Below, in pieces: positions 17,543 to 27,280 of a DNA stretch of 64,000 nt. This DNA comes from Candidatus Gastranaerophilales bacterium (lineage in GTDB: Bacteria > Cyanobacteriota > Vampirovibrionia > Gastranaerophilales > Gastranaerophilaceae): positions 36,061 through 100,060 of the forward strand of contig UNSJ01000001.1 in assembly GCA_900548405.1 (NCBI GenBank). Reading direction: 5' to 3'. The stretch's first letter is position 1; each line of letters starts with the position of its first letter. A program made the translations under genes and the position numbers. The notes below the pieces were generated by a model that had not been told where the DNA came from, did not search any database, and saw only the letters and a program-made list of their open reading frames with translations.

Positions 17543-18507
17543 ATAAACTCCGTAGCAGAATTCATAAACTCAGATACCAAAATTATTTAGGCGGTGAAGG
17601 TATTGAGAAACAATGGAATATTTTCGGTTACAAGTTTGATTATACTCTCCTGCCAAAATGCGAAAAGGTTTGTGAAACTTTTTATAAAAACAATAAAGTT
17701 TATCTTTCAATTACTGCCGTACTCCAAAATGAAGCACCTTATATAAAAGAGTGGATTGAATATCACAGGCTTGTCGGAGTGGAAAGGTTTTATATATACG
17801 ATAACGAATCTACCGATAATGTAAAAGAGATTTTAAAACCATACATTGATTTAGGAATTGTCTGTTACCATTATGTTCCGGGAATTGCCATGCAAAATAA
17901 GGTTTATCGTGATGCTCTGTATAAATACAAAAATCAAACCAGGTGGATGGCAATTATTGATTTGGATGAATTTATTGTTCCTGTTGAAAAACAATCTATT
18001 CCTGAATTTTTAAAAGACTACGAAAAATATCCCGGTGTTGTTATAAATTGGCAGGTTTTTGACTCTAACGGATTTCTTGAATCGCCTAAGTCGGGGGGGG
18101 GGCTCGTTTCAGTGAATTATACCAGGACTTACGCGGATAACAATTCTCCGATTAACAAACATGTGAAATCTATTGTTAATCCTAAAAAAGTTATGTCCAT
18201 TGTTAATCCTCATTTTTGTTATTATAAAAATCAAGCTTATCCTGTTGATGAAAATTTTCAACGGGTTGAAGGTCCGTTTACAAAAACTCATAATTCGTCT
18301 AAAATAAAAATTAATCATTATCATTGCAAGTCTAAAGCGGAATATATGCTTAAAATTGATAAATGGCGTGCTGACATAAAGAAAAAAAGAGTTTTTGATG
18401 AAAGAACAATAAATATTTCCGAGTGGAAGCATGATTATGAAATTCAAAAATTTGTCCCGCAATTAAAAAATATAATGTTTGGAAAAACAGAAAAGGAATC
18501 AGCATAA
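17530..18507 (+). CDS. Glycosyltransferase family 92-like enzyme with a G10 tract (phase ON here)
   Basis: 325 aa from GTG 17530, with GGAGG 4 nt upstream. Seen: VYLSITAVLQNEAPYIKEWI, EYHRLVGVERFYIYDNES, WMAIIDLDEFIVP (DxD-type metal site) and INHYHCKSKAEYMLKIDKW, typical of the GT92/DUF23 and GT2-like group. It likely adds a sugar to the rhamnose-containing surface glycan made by this operon. Codons 188-191 are TCG followed by three GGG, read from an unbroken G10 run at 18093-18102. The gene is in frame with ten Gs; any gain or loss not a multiple of three would truncate it near residue 191 and remove the C-terminal third. It stands between rmlB and rmlD. Confidence 0.85.
   Translation: MFYLNKLRSRIHKLRYQNYLGGEGIEKQWNIFGYKFDYTLLPKCEKVCETFYKNNKVYLSITAVLQNEAPYIKEWIEYHRLVGVERFYIYDNESTDNVKEILKPYIDLGIVCYHYVPGIAMQNKVYRDALYKYKNQTRWMAIIDLDEFIVPVEKQSIPEFLKDYEKYPGVVINWQVFDSNGFLESPKSGGGLVSVNYTRTYADNNSPINKHVKSIVNPKKVMSIVNPHFCYYKNQAYPVDENFQRVEGPFTKTHNSSKIKINHYHCKSKAEYMLKIDKWRADIKKKRVFDERTINISEWKHDYEIQKFVPQLKNIMFGKTEKESA
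18093..18102 (+). repeat. G10 homopolymer inside the glycosyltransferase gene
   Basis: Ten consecutive Gs in an AT-rich genome, within codons for a Gly-Gly-Gly stretch. This matches the length of the three G tracts in prepilin leaders (36324, 54371, 57613). Confidence 0.95.
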
Positions 18508-19325
18508 TGAAAGTATTGGTAACAGGAGCAAACGGAATGTTAGGACAAGATTTATGTCCTATATTGGAAGATGTCGGAGCATTTGTAATAGAAACGGATG
18601 TCGATACATTAGATATTACAAACGCAGATATGGTTGAAAAAGTTTTAACTGATATTCACCCCGATATGGTTGTTCATTGTGCCGCATATACTAATGTTGA
18701 TAAAGCGGAAGAAGATTTAAAAACAGCAGAATTGATTAATGTCACAGGTACGGAAAATATTGCAGAGGCTTGTGCAAAACTTGGTATAACACTTGTATAT
18801 ATTTCTACTGATTACGTATTTGACGGTACTAAAACCGAACCTTATACACCCGATGACAGAGCAAATCCTATTAACAACTATGGAATGACAAAATATGAAG
18901 GTGAAGAAGTTGTAAGAAGTTTGTGTGAAAAATATTACATTGCACGTACATCCTGGCTATATGGTCATCACGGAAAGAATTTTGTTGAAACTATGTTAAG
19001 TATGGCGGATAAAGAAAAAATAAAAGTTGTTGATGACCAAATAGGATGCCCGACTTGGACTGTTGAACTTGCAAACGGTATAATTAAGCTTTTATCAAAA
19101 CCATACGGAACTTATCATGTTTGCGGTTCAGGTCATGCAACTTGGTATGAATTCGCAAAAGAAATTTTTTCACAGTCAGGTTTGGATGTTAATTTGAAAC
19201 CTTGTTCTACGGATGAATTTCCTCGTCCTGCAAAACGCCCTAAATACAGTATTATGCAGAATGATAAAATTTGCAGAAACTGGCAGGCCGCACTGAAAGA
19301 TTATTTGGAATTGAGAGGAGTATAG
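18507..19325 (+). CDS. rmlD: dTDP-4-dehydrorhamnose reductase
   Basis: 272 aa SDR enzyme. It catalyses the last step to dTDP-L-rhamnose with NAD(P)H. Residues 6-16 hold TGANGMLGQDL. STDYVFDGT and YGMTKYEGE give the catalytic Thr and Tyr-x3-Lys. The C-terminal SSTDEF-like PRPAKRPKYS string is present as STDEFPRPAKRPKYS. The start overlaps the glycosyltransferase stop by 1 bp, so translation of rmlD may depend on the upstream gene and thus on the G-tract state. Confidence 0.95.
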   Translation: MKVLVTGANGMLGQDLCPILEDVGAFVIETDVDTLDITNADMVEKVLTDIHPDMVVHCAAYTNVDKAEEDLKTAELINVTGTENIAEACAKLGITLVYISTDYVFDGTKTEPYTPDDRANPINNYGMTKYEGEEVVRSLCEKYYIARTSWLYGHHGKNFVETMLSMADKEKIKVVDDQIGCPTWTVELANGIIKLLSKPYGTYHVCGSGHATWYEFAKEIFSQSGLDVNLKPCSTDEFPRPAKRPKYSIMQNDKICRNWQAALKDYLELRGV

Positions 19326-19328
19326 ATT

Positions 19329-20210
19329 ATGAAAGGTATTGTATTAGCAGGCGGAGCAGGTTTAAGGTTACACCCGAGCACAATTGCCGTTTCAAAGCAG
19401 CTTTTGCCTATTTATGATAAACCAATGATTTATCATCCGATTTCTGTTCTTATGCTTGCAGGAATCAGAGATATTCTTATAATCTCTACACCTGTTGATT
19501 TGCACCATTTTGAAAGACTTCTCGGTGACGGAAGCAAATTCGGGGTTAAATTTTCGTATAAGGAACAGCCGAGTCCTGACGGGCTTGCGCAAGCATTTAT
19601 TCTTGCAGAAGATTTTATAGGTGATGATGCTGTTGCTCTTGTTTTAGGCGATAATATCTTTTACGGTGACGGTTTCTCAGGAAAATTAAAATCCGTAGTT
19701 AAAAATATTCAAGAAAATGGCGGTGCAGCTGTTTTCGGATATTATGTAAAAGACCCGCAAAGGTTTGGTGTTGCCGAGTTTGATGCAGATGGCAAAGTCC
19801 TTTCTATTGAAGAAAAGCCTGAAAATCCTAAATCAAATTATGCTGTTACCGGATTATATTTCTATGATAATAAGGTCGTAGAATACGCAAAAAGTTTAAA
19901 ACCATCATCACGCGGCGAATTAGAGATTACTGATTTAAATAATATATATCTACAAAAAGGCGGGTTAAGTGCGGAACTTTTGGGACGCGGTTTTGCATGG
20001 CTTGATACGGGAACTCACCATTCACTTTTACAAGCAAGCCAGTATGTTCAGACAATTGAAGAAAATCAGGGGATAAAAATTGCCTGCCTTGAAGAAGTTG
20101 CATACAGAATGGGGTATGTTACAAAAGAAGATTTGCAAAAAACAATAGAAAAATACAATAACAACGACTACTTTAATTACATTAAGGATATGCTTAACAA
20201 GTTGTCATAG
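19329..20210 (+). CDS. rmlA: Glucose-1-phosphate thymidylyltransferase
   Basis: 293 aa. It makes dTDP-glucose, the first step of the pathway. Seen: [20 protein letters not shown] with the nucleotide-binding Gly-rich loop and Lys, [56 protein letters not shown] and [10 protein letters not shown]. The ATG follows GAGGAGTATAGATT. It is the last rml gene; glyA follows after 46 bp with its own -10-like TATAAT. Confidence 0.96.
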   Translation: MKGIVLAGGAGLRLHPSTIAVSKQLLPIYDKPMIYHPISVLMLAGIRDILIISTPVDLHHFERLLGDGSKFGVKFSYKEQPSPDGLAQAFILAEDFIGDDAVALVLGDNIFYGDGFSGKLKSVVKNIQENGGAAVFGYYVKDPQRFGVAEFDADGKVLSIEEKPENPKSNYAVTGLYFYDNKVVEYAKSLKPSSRGELEITDLNNIYLQKGGLSAELLGRGFAWLDTGTHHSLLQASQYVQTIEENQGIKIACLEEVAYRMGYVTKEDLQKTIEKYNNNDYFNYIKDMLNKLS

Positions 20211-20256
20211 AATTGATTTTTGCATATAATTTAAAGGGAAAAATAAGGAGTAGAGG

Positions 20257-21501
20257 ATGCATTTAGAATATATAAAAGAAGTTGATTCTGAAGTTGCAAA
20301 GCAGATTGAACTTGAATTTGAAAGACAGCAAAATACTATTGAGCTTATTGCAAGTGAAAATATTACGTCAAAAGCTGTTATGGAAGCTTGCGGAAGTGTT
20401 TTAACAAATAAATATGCAGAAGGAAAACCGTCAAAAAGATTTTATAACGGGTGTGAACACGTTGATGTAATCGAGGCTTTGGCGCAAAAACGTGCGTGCG
20501 AACTTTTCAATATGGATCATGCTAATGTTCAGCCGCACAGCGGAGCTCAGGCAAATATGGCTGTGTTTATGTATCTTCTAAAACCGGGTGATAAAGTTTT
20601 AGGAATGGATTTGTCTAACGGCGGTCACCTCTCTCATGGTTCACCGGTTAATTTTTCAGGTTTATATTTTGATGTTAAAAGTTACGGCATAGATGAAAAC
20701 GGAAATATTGATTACGATGATGTCCGCAAAATGGCGCATGAACATAAACCTAAATTAATAATCTGCGGAGCAAGCAACTATTCAAAAATTATTGATTTCA
20801 AAAAATTCAGAGAAATAGCTGATGAAGTCGGTGCTTATTTGCTTGCTGATATAGCCCACATTGCAGGACTTGTTGCAGCAGGTCTGCATCCGTCACCTTC
20901 AGGTTATGCGCAATTTGTTACTACTACAACTCACAAATCTTTGAGAGGACCCAGAGGCGGTATTACAATGTGTGATGCTGAACACGCTCAAGGTATTGAT
21001 AAGGCAATTTTCCCGGGAATGCAGGGCGGACCTCTTGAACATATTATTGCAGGAAAAGCAGTTGCTTTATTAGAAGCTTCAAAACCTGAATTTAAAGAAT
21101 ATGCCGCTCAAATTATTAAAAATGCAAAAGCTCTTGCTCAAGGTTTAATGGATGAGGGAATGGACATAGTCGGCGGTATGACGGAAAACCATTTGATGAC
21201 TTTAGATTTGAGAAGGACAGGCAAAACAGGAAAAGACATGGCTAATGTATTAGAGCGTGTAGGAATTACAGCAAATAAAAATACAGTTCCTAATGATCCG
21301 CAAAGCCCCTTTGTAACAAGCGGAATTAGACTTGGAACACCTGCTGTCACTACAAGAGGATTCAAAGAAGAAGATATGACAGAAGTTGCAAAAATTATTG
21401 CATCTGCGATATTTTCATCAGATAATGAAATGGGATTAAAAAATTTAAGGGAAAGATCTCTTAAACTATGCCAAAAATACCCGATATATAAGGATAAATA
21501 G
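20257..21501 (+). CDS. glyA: Serine hydroxymethyltransferase
   Basis: 414 aa PLP enzyme. It interconverts serine plus THF and glycine plus methylene-THF. Seen: [38 protein letters not shown], the PLP-Lys motif [15 protein letters not shown], and [19 protein letters not shown]-type end: [23 protein letters not shown] lies about 10 nt before ATG. TATAAT at 20225-20230 suggests an internal promoter. The next gene begins at the base after the stop codon. Confidence 0.96.
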   Translation: MHLEYIKEVDSEVAKQIELEFERQQNTIELIASENITSKAVMEACGSVLTNKYAEGKPSKRFYNGCEHVDVIEALAQKRACELFNMDHANVQPHSGAQANMAVFMYLLKPGDKVLGMDLSNGGHLSHGSPVNFSGLYFDVKSYGIDENGNIDYDDVRKMAHEHKPKLIICGASNYSKIIDFKKFREIADEVGAYLLADIAHIAGLVAAGLHPSPSGYAQFVTTTTHKSLRGPRGGITMCDAEHAQGIDKAIFPGMQGGPLEHIIAGKAVALLEASKPEFKEYAAQIIKNAKALAQGLMDEGMDIVGGMTENHLMTLDLRRTGKTGKDMANVLERVGITANKNTVPNDPQSPFVTSGIRLGTPAVTTRGFKEEDMTEVAKIIASAIFSSDNEMGLKNLRERSLKLCQKYPIYKDK

Positions 21502-22533
21502 ATGTTAATAAAACTTACACATGCACATATATTAGGAACAGTTATAGCGTACTTGCTCGGGGTATGTCTTGTACCTCTCGTAATAAGTTTTTCAAAAAAA
21601 GAAGGTTTGGTCGATGTGCCGAACGAAAGAAAAATTCATACCAAACCAATATCACGTATAGGCGGAGTTGCTATTTGGACAAGTACAATGCTTACATTTT
21701 TGTGCCTTGTGTTTATGAGTTATTATCCGTATGGAAGTCTTTTATCAGGAATTCTTCTCGGCGGTTCTTTAATGTTTTTGCTCGGACTTGTTGATGATAT
21801 TTATAATCTTGATGCAAAATTTAAGTTATTTATACAGGTTTCAATAGCTACACTTGTTTATCTTTTGGGTGTACAAATCAACACAATTCCTTTCATAGGC
21901 GATATCGGAATATTTTCTTATCCGATAACTCTGTTATGGATTGTGGGTATCAGTAATGCTTTAAACTTTATTGACGGTGTTGACGGACTTGCGGGTTCTG
22001 TTGTAACTATTAATGCTGTTACACTTGCTATTATTGCGGTTGCCATGACACCCTCAAGCCCCATAAGTGCTTTAATAGGTTTTATACTTGCAGGTTCAAT
22101 GCTAGCGTTCTTAACTTATAACTTTAATCCTGCGAAAATATTTATGGGTGACAGCGGTGCTTTGTTCTCAGGTTTTTTGCTTGCAACAATTTCTATAACA
22201 GGAGTTATGAAAGCGGCAACAATTGCAATACTCTTACCGTTTTTGGTACTTGCTGTGCCTATAATGGATATTACCTTTTCATCATTAAGAAGAATTTCAA
22301 AGGGCAAATCTCCATTTGTTGCTGATGCGGAACATATTCACCATAAATTGCTTCACGCAGGTTTTTCTCAAAAGAAGACTGTTGTTATATTAACATCTGT
22401 GGCTATTATAGCAGGTGCACTTGCATCTTTGTTTATGGGAAGCCAAACAATTAAACATTATTTTATATATATTTTAGCGATAGTAATTATCATGTTGTTA
22501 TTAAACTTTATAAAAGTATTGACAAAAAAATAA
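21502..22533 (+). CDS. Polyprenyl-phosphate sugar-1-phosphate transferase (WecA/TagO, MraY family)
   Basis: 343 aa with about ten membrane helices. It moves a phospho-sugar (usually GlcNAc-1-P) from UDP-sugar onto undecaprenyl phosphate, starting surface-glycan synthesis. Signature strings: DVPNERKIHTKPISRIGGVA, LVDDIYNLDAKFKL, NALNFIDGVDGLAGS, KIFMGDSGALFSGF and the cytoplasmic HIHHKLLHAGFSQKK. MraY proper was considered but the HIHH-type loop favours the WecA/TagO group. It directly follows glyA and shares the locus with the rml genes, so it likely primes the rhamnose-containing polymer. Confidence 0.9.
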   Translation: MLIKLTHAHILGTVIAYLLGVCLVPLVISFSKKEGLVDVPNERKIHTKPISRIGGVAIWTSTMLTFLCLVFMSYYPYGSLLSGILLGGSLMFLLGLVDDIYNLDAKFKLFIQVSIATLVYLLGVQINTIPFIGDIGIFSYPITLLWIVGISNALNFIDGVDGLAGSVVTINAVTLAIIAVAMTPSSPISALIGFILAGSMLAFLTYNFNPAKIFMGDSGALFSGFLLATISITGVMKAATIAILLPFLVLAVPIMDITFSSLRRISKGKSPFVADAEHIHHKLLHAGFSQKKTVVILTSVAIIAGALASLFMGSQTIKHYFIYILAIVIIMLLLNFIKVLTKK

Positions 22534-22547
22534 TTATGTGCTATTAT
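22519..22547 (+). promoter_or_regulatory. Strong promoter overlapping the wecA-like 3' end
   Basis: TTGACA (22519-22524), 17 bp spacer, TATTAT (22542-22547) with a TGC extension. It drives the gene at 22723 through a leader of about 170 nt. Confidence 0.75.
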
Positions 22548-22553
22548 CCCATG

Positions 22554-22722
22554 TGGATTTAATTACTCAGTTTTGAGCCGATGTCGTTTTCACGGGATGA
22601 GCGTTCAGAATATTTAAGTGTAAATCTGCTATATATGTTTTTTCAAAGTTGAGATTAACTTATGAACTCAACCTGTAAGATGTATGTTACGTGTGGATTA
22701 GTTAAGTAAAGGTTTATTAGCT
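22554..22722 (+). promoter_or_regulatory. Long 5'UTR of the 22723 gene, possibly structured
   Basis: About 170 nt between a strong promoter and the ATG. It contains a hairpin (GTTGAG with CTCAAC), a repeated TGTGGATT(T)A-TTA near both ends (22552, 22693), and a possible 23-codon ORF (22581-22652, MSFSRDERSEYL start) without a clear ribosome-binding site. No known riboswitch class was recognised. Confidence 0.35.
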
Positions 22723-23241
22723 ATGACAGTAAGAGCAGTAGGACAAAACGAAAATTCAAATTTAAACACCATTATTAAATCAACTGCAGTTGGTACAGCA
22801 GCGGGTTACTCTTTAAAGTATTTATGGCCTGTAACCAAACAGGAAGATAACATCAGCCGCCGCACAATGATTAATTATTGCAGAAAAGTTACTAACAAAT
22901 CTAAAGTTGCAGAATTTGTGGAAAATGGTGTTAAAACTAAAGCTCAGGATGTTTTTGTCAAAATGATTGAATCCAAAGAAAAAGATGCTTTTTCATACAA
23001 AAACATCGCAAAAAGAATTGCAGCTCTCGGCGGTGAAGAATCAGTTGCCGGTAAAGAGTTCAGAGGTATTATCAGAAACGTAGATATTACTTCTAAAAAT
23101 ATGACAAGAAAGTTTGCAAATGCATATCATTTCATGTTAAAAAATAAAAGACCGCTGGCTCCGTTTATTGTTGCCGGAGCAGGAGTCGGTTTCCTTGCAG
23201 GTTTTGCGCATAACGTTATGAAAACTGACGTTAACGCTTAA
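22723..23241 (+). CDS. Hypothetical protein with C-terminal membrane segment
   Basis: 172 aa. The N-terminal part has a weakly hydrophobic stretch (IIKSTAVGTAAGYSLKYLW); the middle is basic and helical. The C-terminal segment PFIVAGAGVGFLAGFAHNVM is a likely transmembrane helix. No signal peptide. AAAGG lies 10 nt before ATG. It is transcribed alone from the promoter at 22519 and ended by a hairpin at 23273. I do not recognise the family. Confidence 0.65.
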   Translation: MTVRAVGQNENSNLNTIIKSTAVGTAAGYSLKYLWPVTKQEDNISRRTMINYCRKVTNKSKVAEFVENGVKTKAQDVFVKMIESKEKDAFSYKNIAKRIAALGGEESVAGKEFRGIIRNVDITSKNMTRKFANAYHFMLKNKRPLAPFIVAGAGVGFLAGFAHNVMKTDVNA

Positions 23242-23272
23242 TATTTATATTTTTTTCACCAAAAAAAATATA

Positions 23273-23303
23273 GGCTGAATTTTTTTAATTCAGCCATTTT
23301 TTT
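23273..23303 (+). terminator. Rho-independent terminator
   Basis: GGCTGAATT-TTTTT-AATTCAGCC followed by a T run. Beyond it, 23298-23400 holds two imperfect TTTTTTGCGAC(G/T)AAGT blocks, the first with a GCGAC-GAA-GTCGC hairpin. Confidence 0.75.
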
Positions 23304-23401
23304 GCGACGAAGTCGCTCTCCACGCGAGTAAATCTTTTAGAAGTTCTCCAATTCTCGTACCTTTTTTTTGCGACTAAGTGTGCTTTTCCACTTGGTTAAG
23401 T

Positions 23402-24757
23402 CTATATTATTTCGCCTTTAAGGTACCAGGTTTTTGCTCCGCTAATCTTTACGTTTACAAATTCTCCTGTCAAATCTTTTTCGCATGGTATATGGACTGT
23501 TTTGAAGTTTCTTGTTTTGCCTGAATTTATCATTTTACCTTTATGCTCGTAAAAACTTTCTACAAGAACTTCCATATCTCTGCCTACGTACTTAAGATTT
23601 GATTTAAGGCAATTCTCTTTTACTTTATCATTTAGACGTTGAAATCTTATATCTTTAATGTCTTCAGGAATATATTTATCAACCCATTTTGCCGCAACGG
23701 TTTTTTCACGCGGTGAATATGCTGCAACATTTGAGTAATCCAGTTCAAACTCATCAATTGCTGTTAGTGTCTCCGTAAATTGTTCTTCCGTTTCACCCGG
23801 AAATCCTGCAATAAAGTCACTGGTAATAGTTACATCAGGAACCATTTTGCGGACTTTTTCAACGATTTTTGCATAAGTTTCTCTGTCATATCTTCTGTTC
23901 ATCGCTTTTAATACTGCAGAACTTCCTGATTGCATAGGAATATGGAAATATTCACAAACCTTATCGAGTTCAACAGCTGTTTGAATAAGTTCATCCGTAA
24001 TATCTGTCGGATATGAGGTTACAAAACGTATTCTGAACTTGCCTTCAAGCTTGTTCAAGTCTTTTAAAAGCTGTGCAAGACGATAAGTTCCATCCTCTAG
24101 GTCTTTGCCGTAGCTGTCGACATTCTGCCCCAAAAGAGTAATTTCTTTAAATCCAGCATTCAATGCATCCTGAGCTTCTTTGATAATTATTTCAGGAAGT
24201 CTTGAGCGTTCCCTGCCTCTTGTGTAGGGTACAATACAGTATGTGCAGAAATTATTACAGCCTTCAGTAATAGGTATCCATGCATTAACACCCTTAACTC
24301 TTTCAATATTGTATTCTTTTGCAAGATTATCTTCTGTTGCATTTGTTTCGGTGCATTCGCATACTCTCTCATCATTATTTATTTTTTTGATAATTTCAGG
24401 CAGTGCATAGATTTTGTGAGTGCCAAGAACAAAGTCTACATAAGGGGCGCGTTTAAAAATTTCATTTGCTTTTTGCTGTGCAACGCATCCGCAAAAACCT
24501 ATTTTAATGTTAGTCCTGTTTTTTAAATTTTCACCTGCTGCCAAGGCGTCTTTTTTCCACTTGCCCCATGTGCCTATTGCGCTGAAAGCTTTGTCTTCCG
24601 AAAGCTGGCGTATGGAACATGTGTTAATCATTAAAAGGTCAGCCTGTTTTGGCTCTTTTGTTTCTTCATAACCAAAATGGGAAAGCATTCCAAGCATTCT
24701 TTCCGTATCAGATTTGTTCATCTGGCATCCCATAGTTTCAATATAGACTTTTTTCAT
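23402..24757 (-). CDS. miaB: tRNA-2-methylthio-N6-dimethylallyladenosine synthase MiaB
   Basis: 451 aa. A radical SAM methylthiotransferase acting on A37 of tRNA. The UPF0004 domain starts KKVYIETMGCQMNKSD with cluster Cys residues, plus NTCSIR and GFCGCVAQ. The radical SAM motif is EGCNNFCTYCIVPYTRGRER (CxxxCxxC). DFIAGFPGETEEQF and a C-terminal TRAM domain follow. I chose ATG 24757 (minus-strand GCAGGA upstream) over the longer reading to 24805, as the enzyme family starts at MKKVYIET. Confidence 0.94.
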   Translation of the reverse strand: MKKVYIETMGCQMNKSDTERMLGMLSHFGYEETKEPKQADLLMINTCSIRQLSEDKAFSAIGTWGKWKKDALAAGENLKNRTNIKIGFCGCVAQQKANEIFKRAPYVDFVLGTHKIYALPEIIKKINNDERVCECTETNATEDNLAKEYNIERVKGVNAWIPITEGCNNFCTYCIVPYTRGRERSRLPEIIIKEAQDALNAGFKEITLLGQNVDSYGKDLEDGTYRLAQLLKDLNKLEGKFRIRFVTSYPTDITDELIQTAVELDKVCEYFHIPMQSGSSAVLKAMNRRYDRETYAKIVEKVRKMVPDVTITSDFIAGFPGETEEQFTETLTAIDEFELDYSNVAAYSPREKTVAAKWVDKYIPEDIKDIRFQRLNDKVKENCLKSNLKYVGRDMEVLVESFYEHKGKMINSGKTRNFKTVHIPCEKDLTGEFVNVKISGAKTWYLKGEII

Positions 24758-24879
24758 TTTATAAATTCCTGCTATTTGTATTTCACTGTATAAATTATAA
24801 TACAAAAATACTTCATATACTTGACTTTTAAGGTTAATGATAATATTCTTTTATATAATGGCTGAAAGGTGTGTATTAA

Positions 24880-26553
24880 ATGGGATTAAGTAGAAAAAAT
24901 GTTTTAATGTTACTTCAGGAAAGAACTGAAAAATATGCTGACAAAGTTGCATTAGGTATGAAAAACCAATATGGTTGGAGAGAATTCACATATCGCGGAA
25001 TAGGTTTAATGTCAAGAAAGCTCGCGCATTATTTAATGAATGAATTAAATGTCCAAAAAGGCGACAGGCTTGCAATCCTTTCCGAATCAAAGCCCGAATA
25101 CGGTGCTTGTGTATTTGCATCTGTTATCTCCGGAATGATAACAGTTCCTTTGGATGTTAAACTCACTAAATATGAACTAAAATCTATTCTTTCCGATTGC
25201 GAACCTACGGTTATTATGGTTTCACGCTCGCATATTGAAATGGCTGAGTTTTTAAAACAAGAAATTCCTTCAATTAAAGAAGTTATTTTAATGGATGAGC
25301 CTTGCTGCAATATTAAAGAAAAAAGTATTTATCAGCTTCCTGATAATTATGATGACAAATGGAAAGTAAGAAGCTCTAAATCTACTGCGTTCATTATTTA
25401 TACTTCAGGAACAACAGGAATTGCTAAGGGTGTTGAAATCTCATTTGTAAATATGTTTTCACAGCTGGATGACTTAAAGTACGCGCTTGATATGATTTTG
25501 CCTTTCAAAAACATTAATGTGCTTTCAATCCTGCCGATGAACCATTTATTTGAAATGACAGTAGGATTTTCTACATTTTTGAATTTCGGATGCTCTGTAT
25601 ATTACACTCCAAGCTTAAAACCTAAAGATGTTTTGAGTATTATGCGCGAAAAACGTATTCAATTCATGATTGTTGTACCTGCGTTTTTAAAACTTCTAAA
25701 AACAGGTATTGAAACAGAGTTAAACAATTCTCCGAAATATGTTCAAATTTTGTTTAATTTGATGTTTGCTGCTGCTAAATTTATTCCGTCATATAGAATT
25801 AAAAAACTTATGTTCAGAAAAATTCATAACAAATTCGGCGGAAGATTTATAGGTTGTATTTCAGGCGGTGCTCCGTTAGATGTTTCGGTTGGTGAGTTTT
25901 TTGAAAGAATTGGTATAAAAGTTTATCAAGGATACGGATTATCGGAAGTAAGCCCTGTTGCATCAGTTAATGTTGACAGACGCGGTGACATTGCTTCTGT
26001 CGGAAGACCATTAAAAAGTTTTGAAGCTAAAGTTGATTCTGAAACAGGCGAGCTTCTTTTGAGAGGTCCTGCTGTAATGAGAGGTTATCATAATCAGCCT
26101 GAAATGACTGCAGAAGTAATTGATTCTGATGGATGGCTTCACACGGGTGATATCGCAGAAATTAAAAACGGAGGACATATATACATTACAGGAAGAATTA
26201 AAAATATGATTGTTTTATCAGGCGGTAAAAAAGTTTTCCCTGAAGAAGTTGAAGCTGTATTGGAAAAAAGCCCGTTGTTTGCAGAAGTCTGCGTGTTGGG
26301 TATCTCCAGAACATTTGGAGTAAAAGACGGTACAGAAGAAATTGCTGCTGTAATTGTTCCTAAAAAAGAAATGATTGAAAAATATAGCGATGAAGAACTT
26401 GATAAAGTTATCAGAGCTGAGGTGAAACAATTGTCTACACATCTTACAGCATATAAACGTCCTGTAAATATTGTTGTTACAAAAGAACCTTTACCTAGAA
26501 CGTCAACAAGAAAGGTTAAACGTAAAGAAGTAAAACAGCTTGTTAATGCATAG
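24880..26553 (+). CDS. AMP-forming acyl-CoA synthetase (long-chain fatty acid-CoA ligase-like)
   Basis: 557 aa. ANL superfamily enzyme that adenylates a carboxylic acid and makes its CoA thioester. Motifs: A3 FIIYTSGTTGIAKGV, A5 YQGYGLSEVSPVASVN, A7 GWLHTGDIAEI, A8 GRIKNMIVLSGGKKVFPEEV and the A10 Lys in RTSTRKVKRKE. The length suits the long-chain group, but chain length of the substrate cannot be read. TATAAT at 24852 and AAAGG 9 nt before ATG. Two small secreted-protein genes follow closely and may be in the same transcript. Confidence 0.88.
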   Translation: MGLSRKNVLMLLQERTEKYADKVALGMKNQYGWREFTYRGIGLMSRKLAHYLMNELNVQKGDRLAILSESKPEYGACVFASVISGMITVPLDVKLTKYELKSILSDCEPTVIMVSRSHIEMAEFLKQEIPSIKEVILMDEPCCNIKEKSIYQLPDNYDDKWKVRSSKSTAFIIYTSGTTGIAKGVEISFVNMFSQLDDLKYALDMILPFKNINVLSILPMNHLFEMTVGFSTFLNFGCSVYYTPSLKPKDVLSIMREKRIQFMIVVPAFLKLLKTGIETELNNSPKYVQILFNLMFAAAKFIPSYRIKKLMFRKIHNKFGGRFIGCISGGAPLDVSVGEFFERIGIKVYQGYGLSEVSPVASVNVDRRGDIASVGRPLKSFEAKVDSETGELLLRGPAVMRGYHNQPEMTAEVIDSDGWLHTGDIAEIKNGGHIYITGRIKNMIVLSGGKKVFPEEVEAVLEKSPLFAEVCVLGISRTFGVKDGTEEIAAVIVPKKEMIEKYSDEELDKVIRAEVKQLSTHLTAYKRPVNIVVTKEPLPRTSTRKVKRKEVKQLVNA

Positions 26554-26566
26554 AAAGGATGATTAA

Positions 26567-26857
26567 ATGAAAAAGAAAATTTTAATTTTAACTTTAATTC
26601 TTGCAGTATCAGGATTTAACGTTCAGTCATTTGCAAAAACAACTCACGGGCGCGACGGCGAAATCAGCGGAAGAAGTGTCGGTGCAGCGGTATGTTCACT
26701 TCTTGTATGGCCCGGTATAGGTCAGGCAATTAACAAAAACCCGGCAGAGAAAAATGTTACACACGCTGTTCTCGGTTTGACAGGTGTTTTCAGATTTTGG
26801 TCATTTTATGACGCAATAATTGACAGACGCGGCGGTGTATGGAAAAACCGTATATAA
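26567..26857 (+). CDS. Small secreted/membrane hypothetical protein
   Basis: 96 aa. The signal peptide is MKKKILILTLILAVSGFNVQ then SFAKT. The mature part has a second hydrophobic segment (VGAAVCSLLVWPGIGQAIN) and an aromatic stretch, FRFWSFYDAIIDRRGGVWKN. GAAAGGATG precedes the ATG. It lies 13 bp after the acyl-CoA synthetase gene and 9 bp before the next small gene, forming a likely operon. Function unknown. Confidence 0.65.
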   Translation: MKKKILILTLILAVSGFNVQSFAKTTHGRDGEISGRSVGAAVCSLLVWPGIGQAINKNPAEKNVTHAVLGLTGVFRFWSFYDAIIDRRGGVWKNRI

Positions 26858-26866
26858 GGAATAAAA

Positions 26867-27274
26867 ATGAATAAAATTAATTTATCTTTATTGGTTACTT
26901 TTCTTTTACTAACAGTCTCAGGGGCTCAAGTTGTGGCTGATAATCTGCTTTATGCAGAGGCAAAATCAATCGTTGATGCGCCAAAATGGACTGATTTTTG
27001 TGAAGCAGGTTACGAAAATGCGAAAATTAACAGAAACAGAGATTTTTTAAATGTTTTCAGTTTTGTTAAATCTGAGAGAATAAAACAAACTTACTGGGCT
27101 GAAAGGCGTGAAAGCTTTGAAAAGAGATTGAAATATTGTACATCACTGGATGAGCCTGATAAATCAGTATGTTATACAGAATTAAGAAGTGAAGAAAAGA
27201 ATAATAATGACTTATATTCACAAAAGCGTAAAGAGCTTCTTTATGAGAGTAACATTAGATTAAACAGCCATTAG
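26867..27274 (+). CDS. Small secreted hypothetical protein
   Basis: 135 aa. The signal peptide MNKINLSLLVTFLLLTVSGA is followed by QVVADN. The mature part is helical and charged with three Cys residues (DFCEAGY, YCTSLDE, SVCYTE). No recognised domain. AAGGAATAAAA lies before the ATG. It is the last gene before the shared terminator at 27281. Confidence 0.65.
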   Translation: MNKINLSLLVTFLLLTVSGAQVVADNLLYAEAKSIVDAPKWTDFCEAGYENAKINRNRDFLNVFSFVKSERIKQTYWAERRESFEKRLKYCTSLDEPDKSVCYTELRSEEKNNNDLYSQKRKELLYESNIRLNSH

Positions 27275-27280
27275 TTATAA

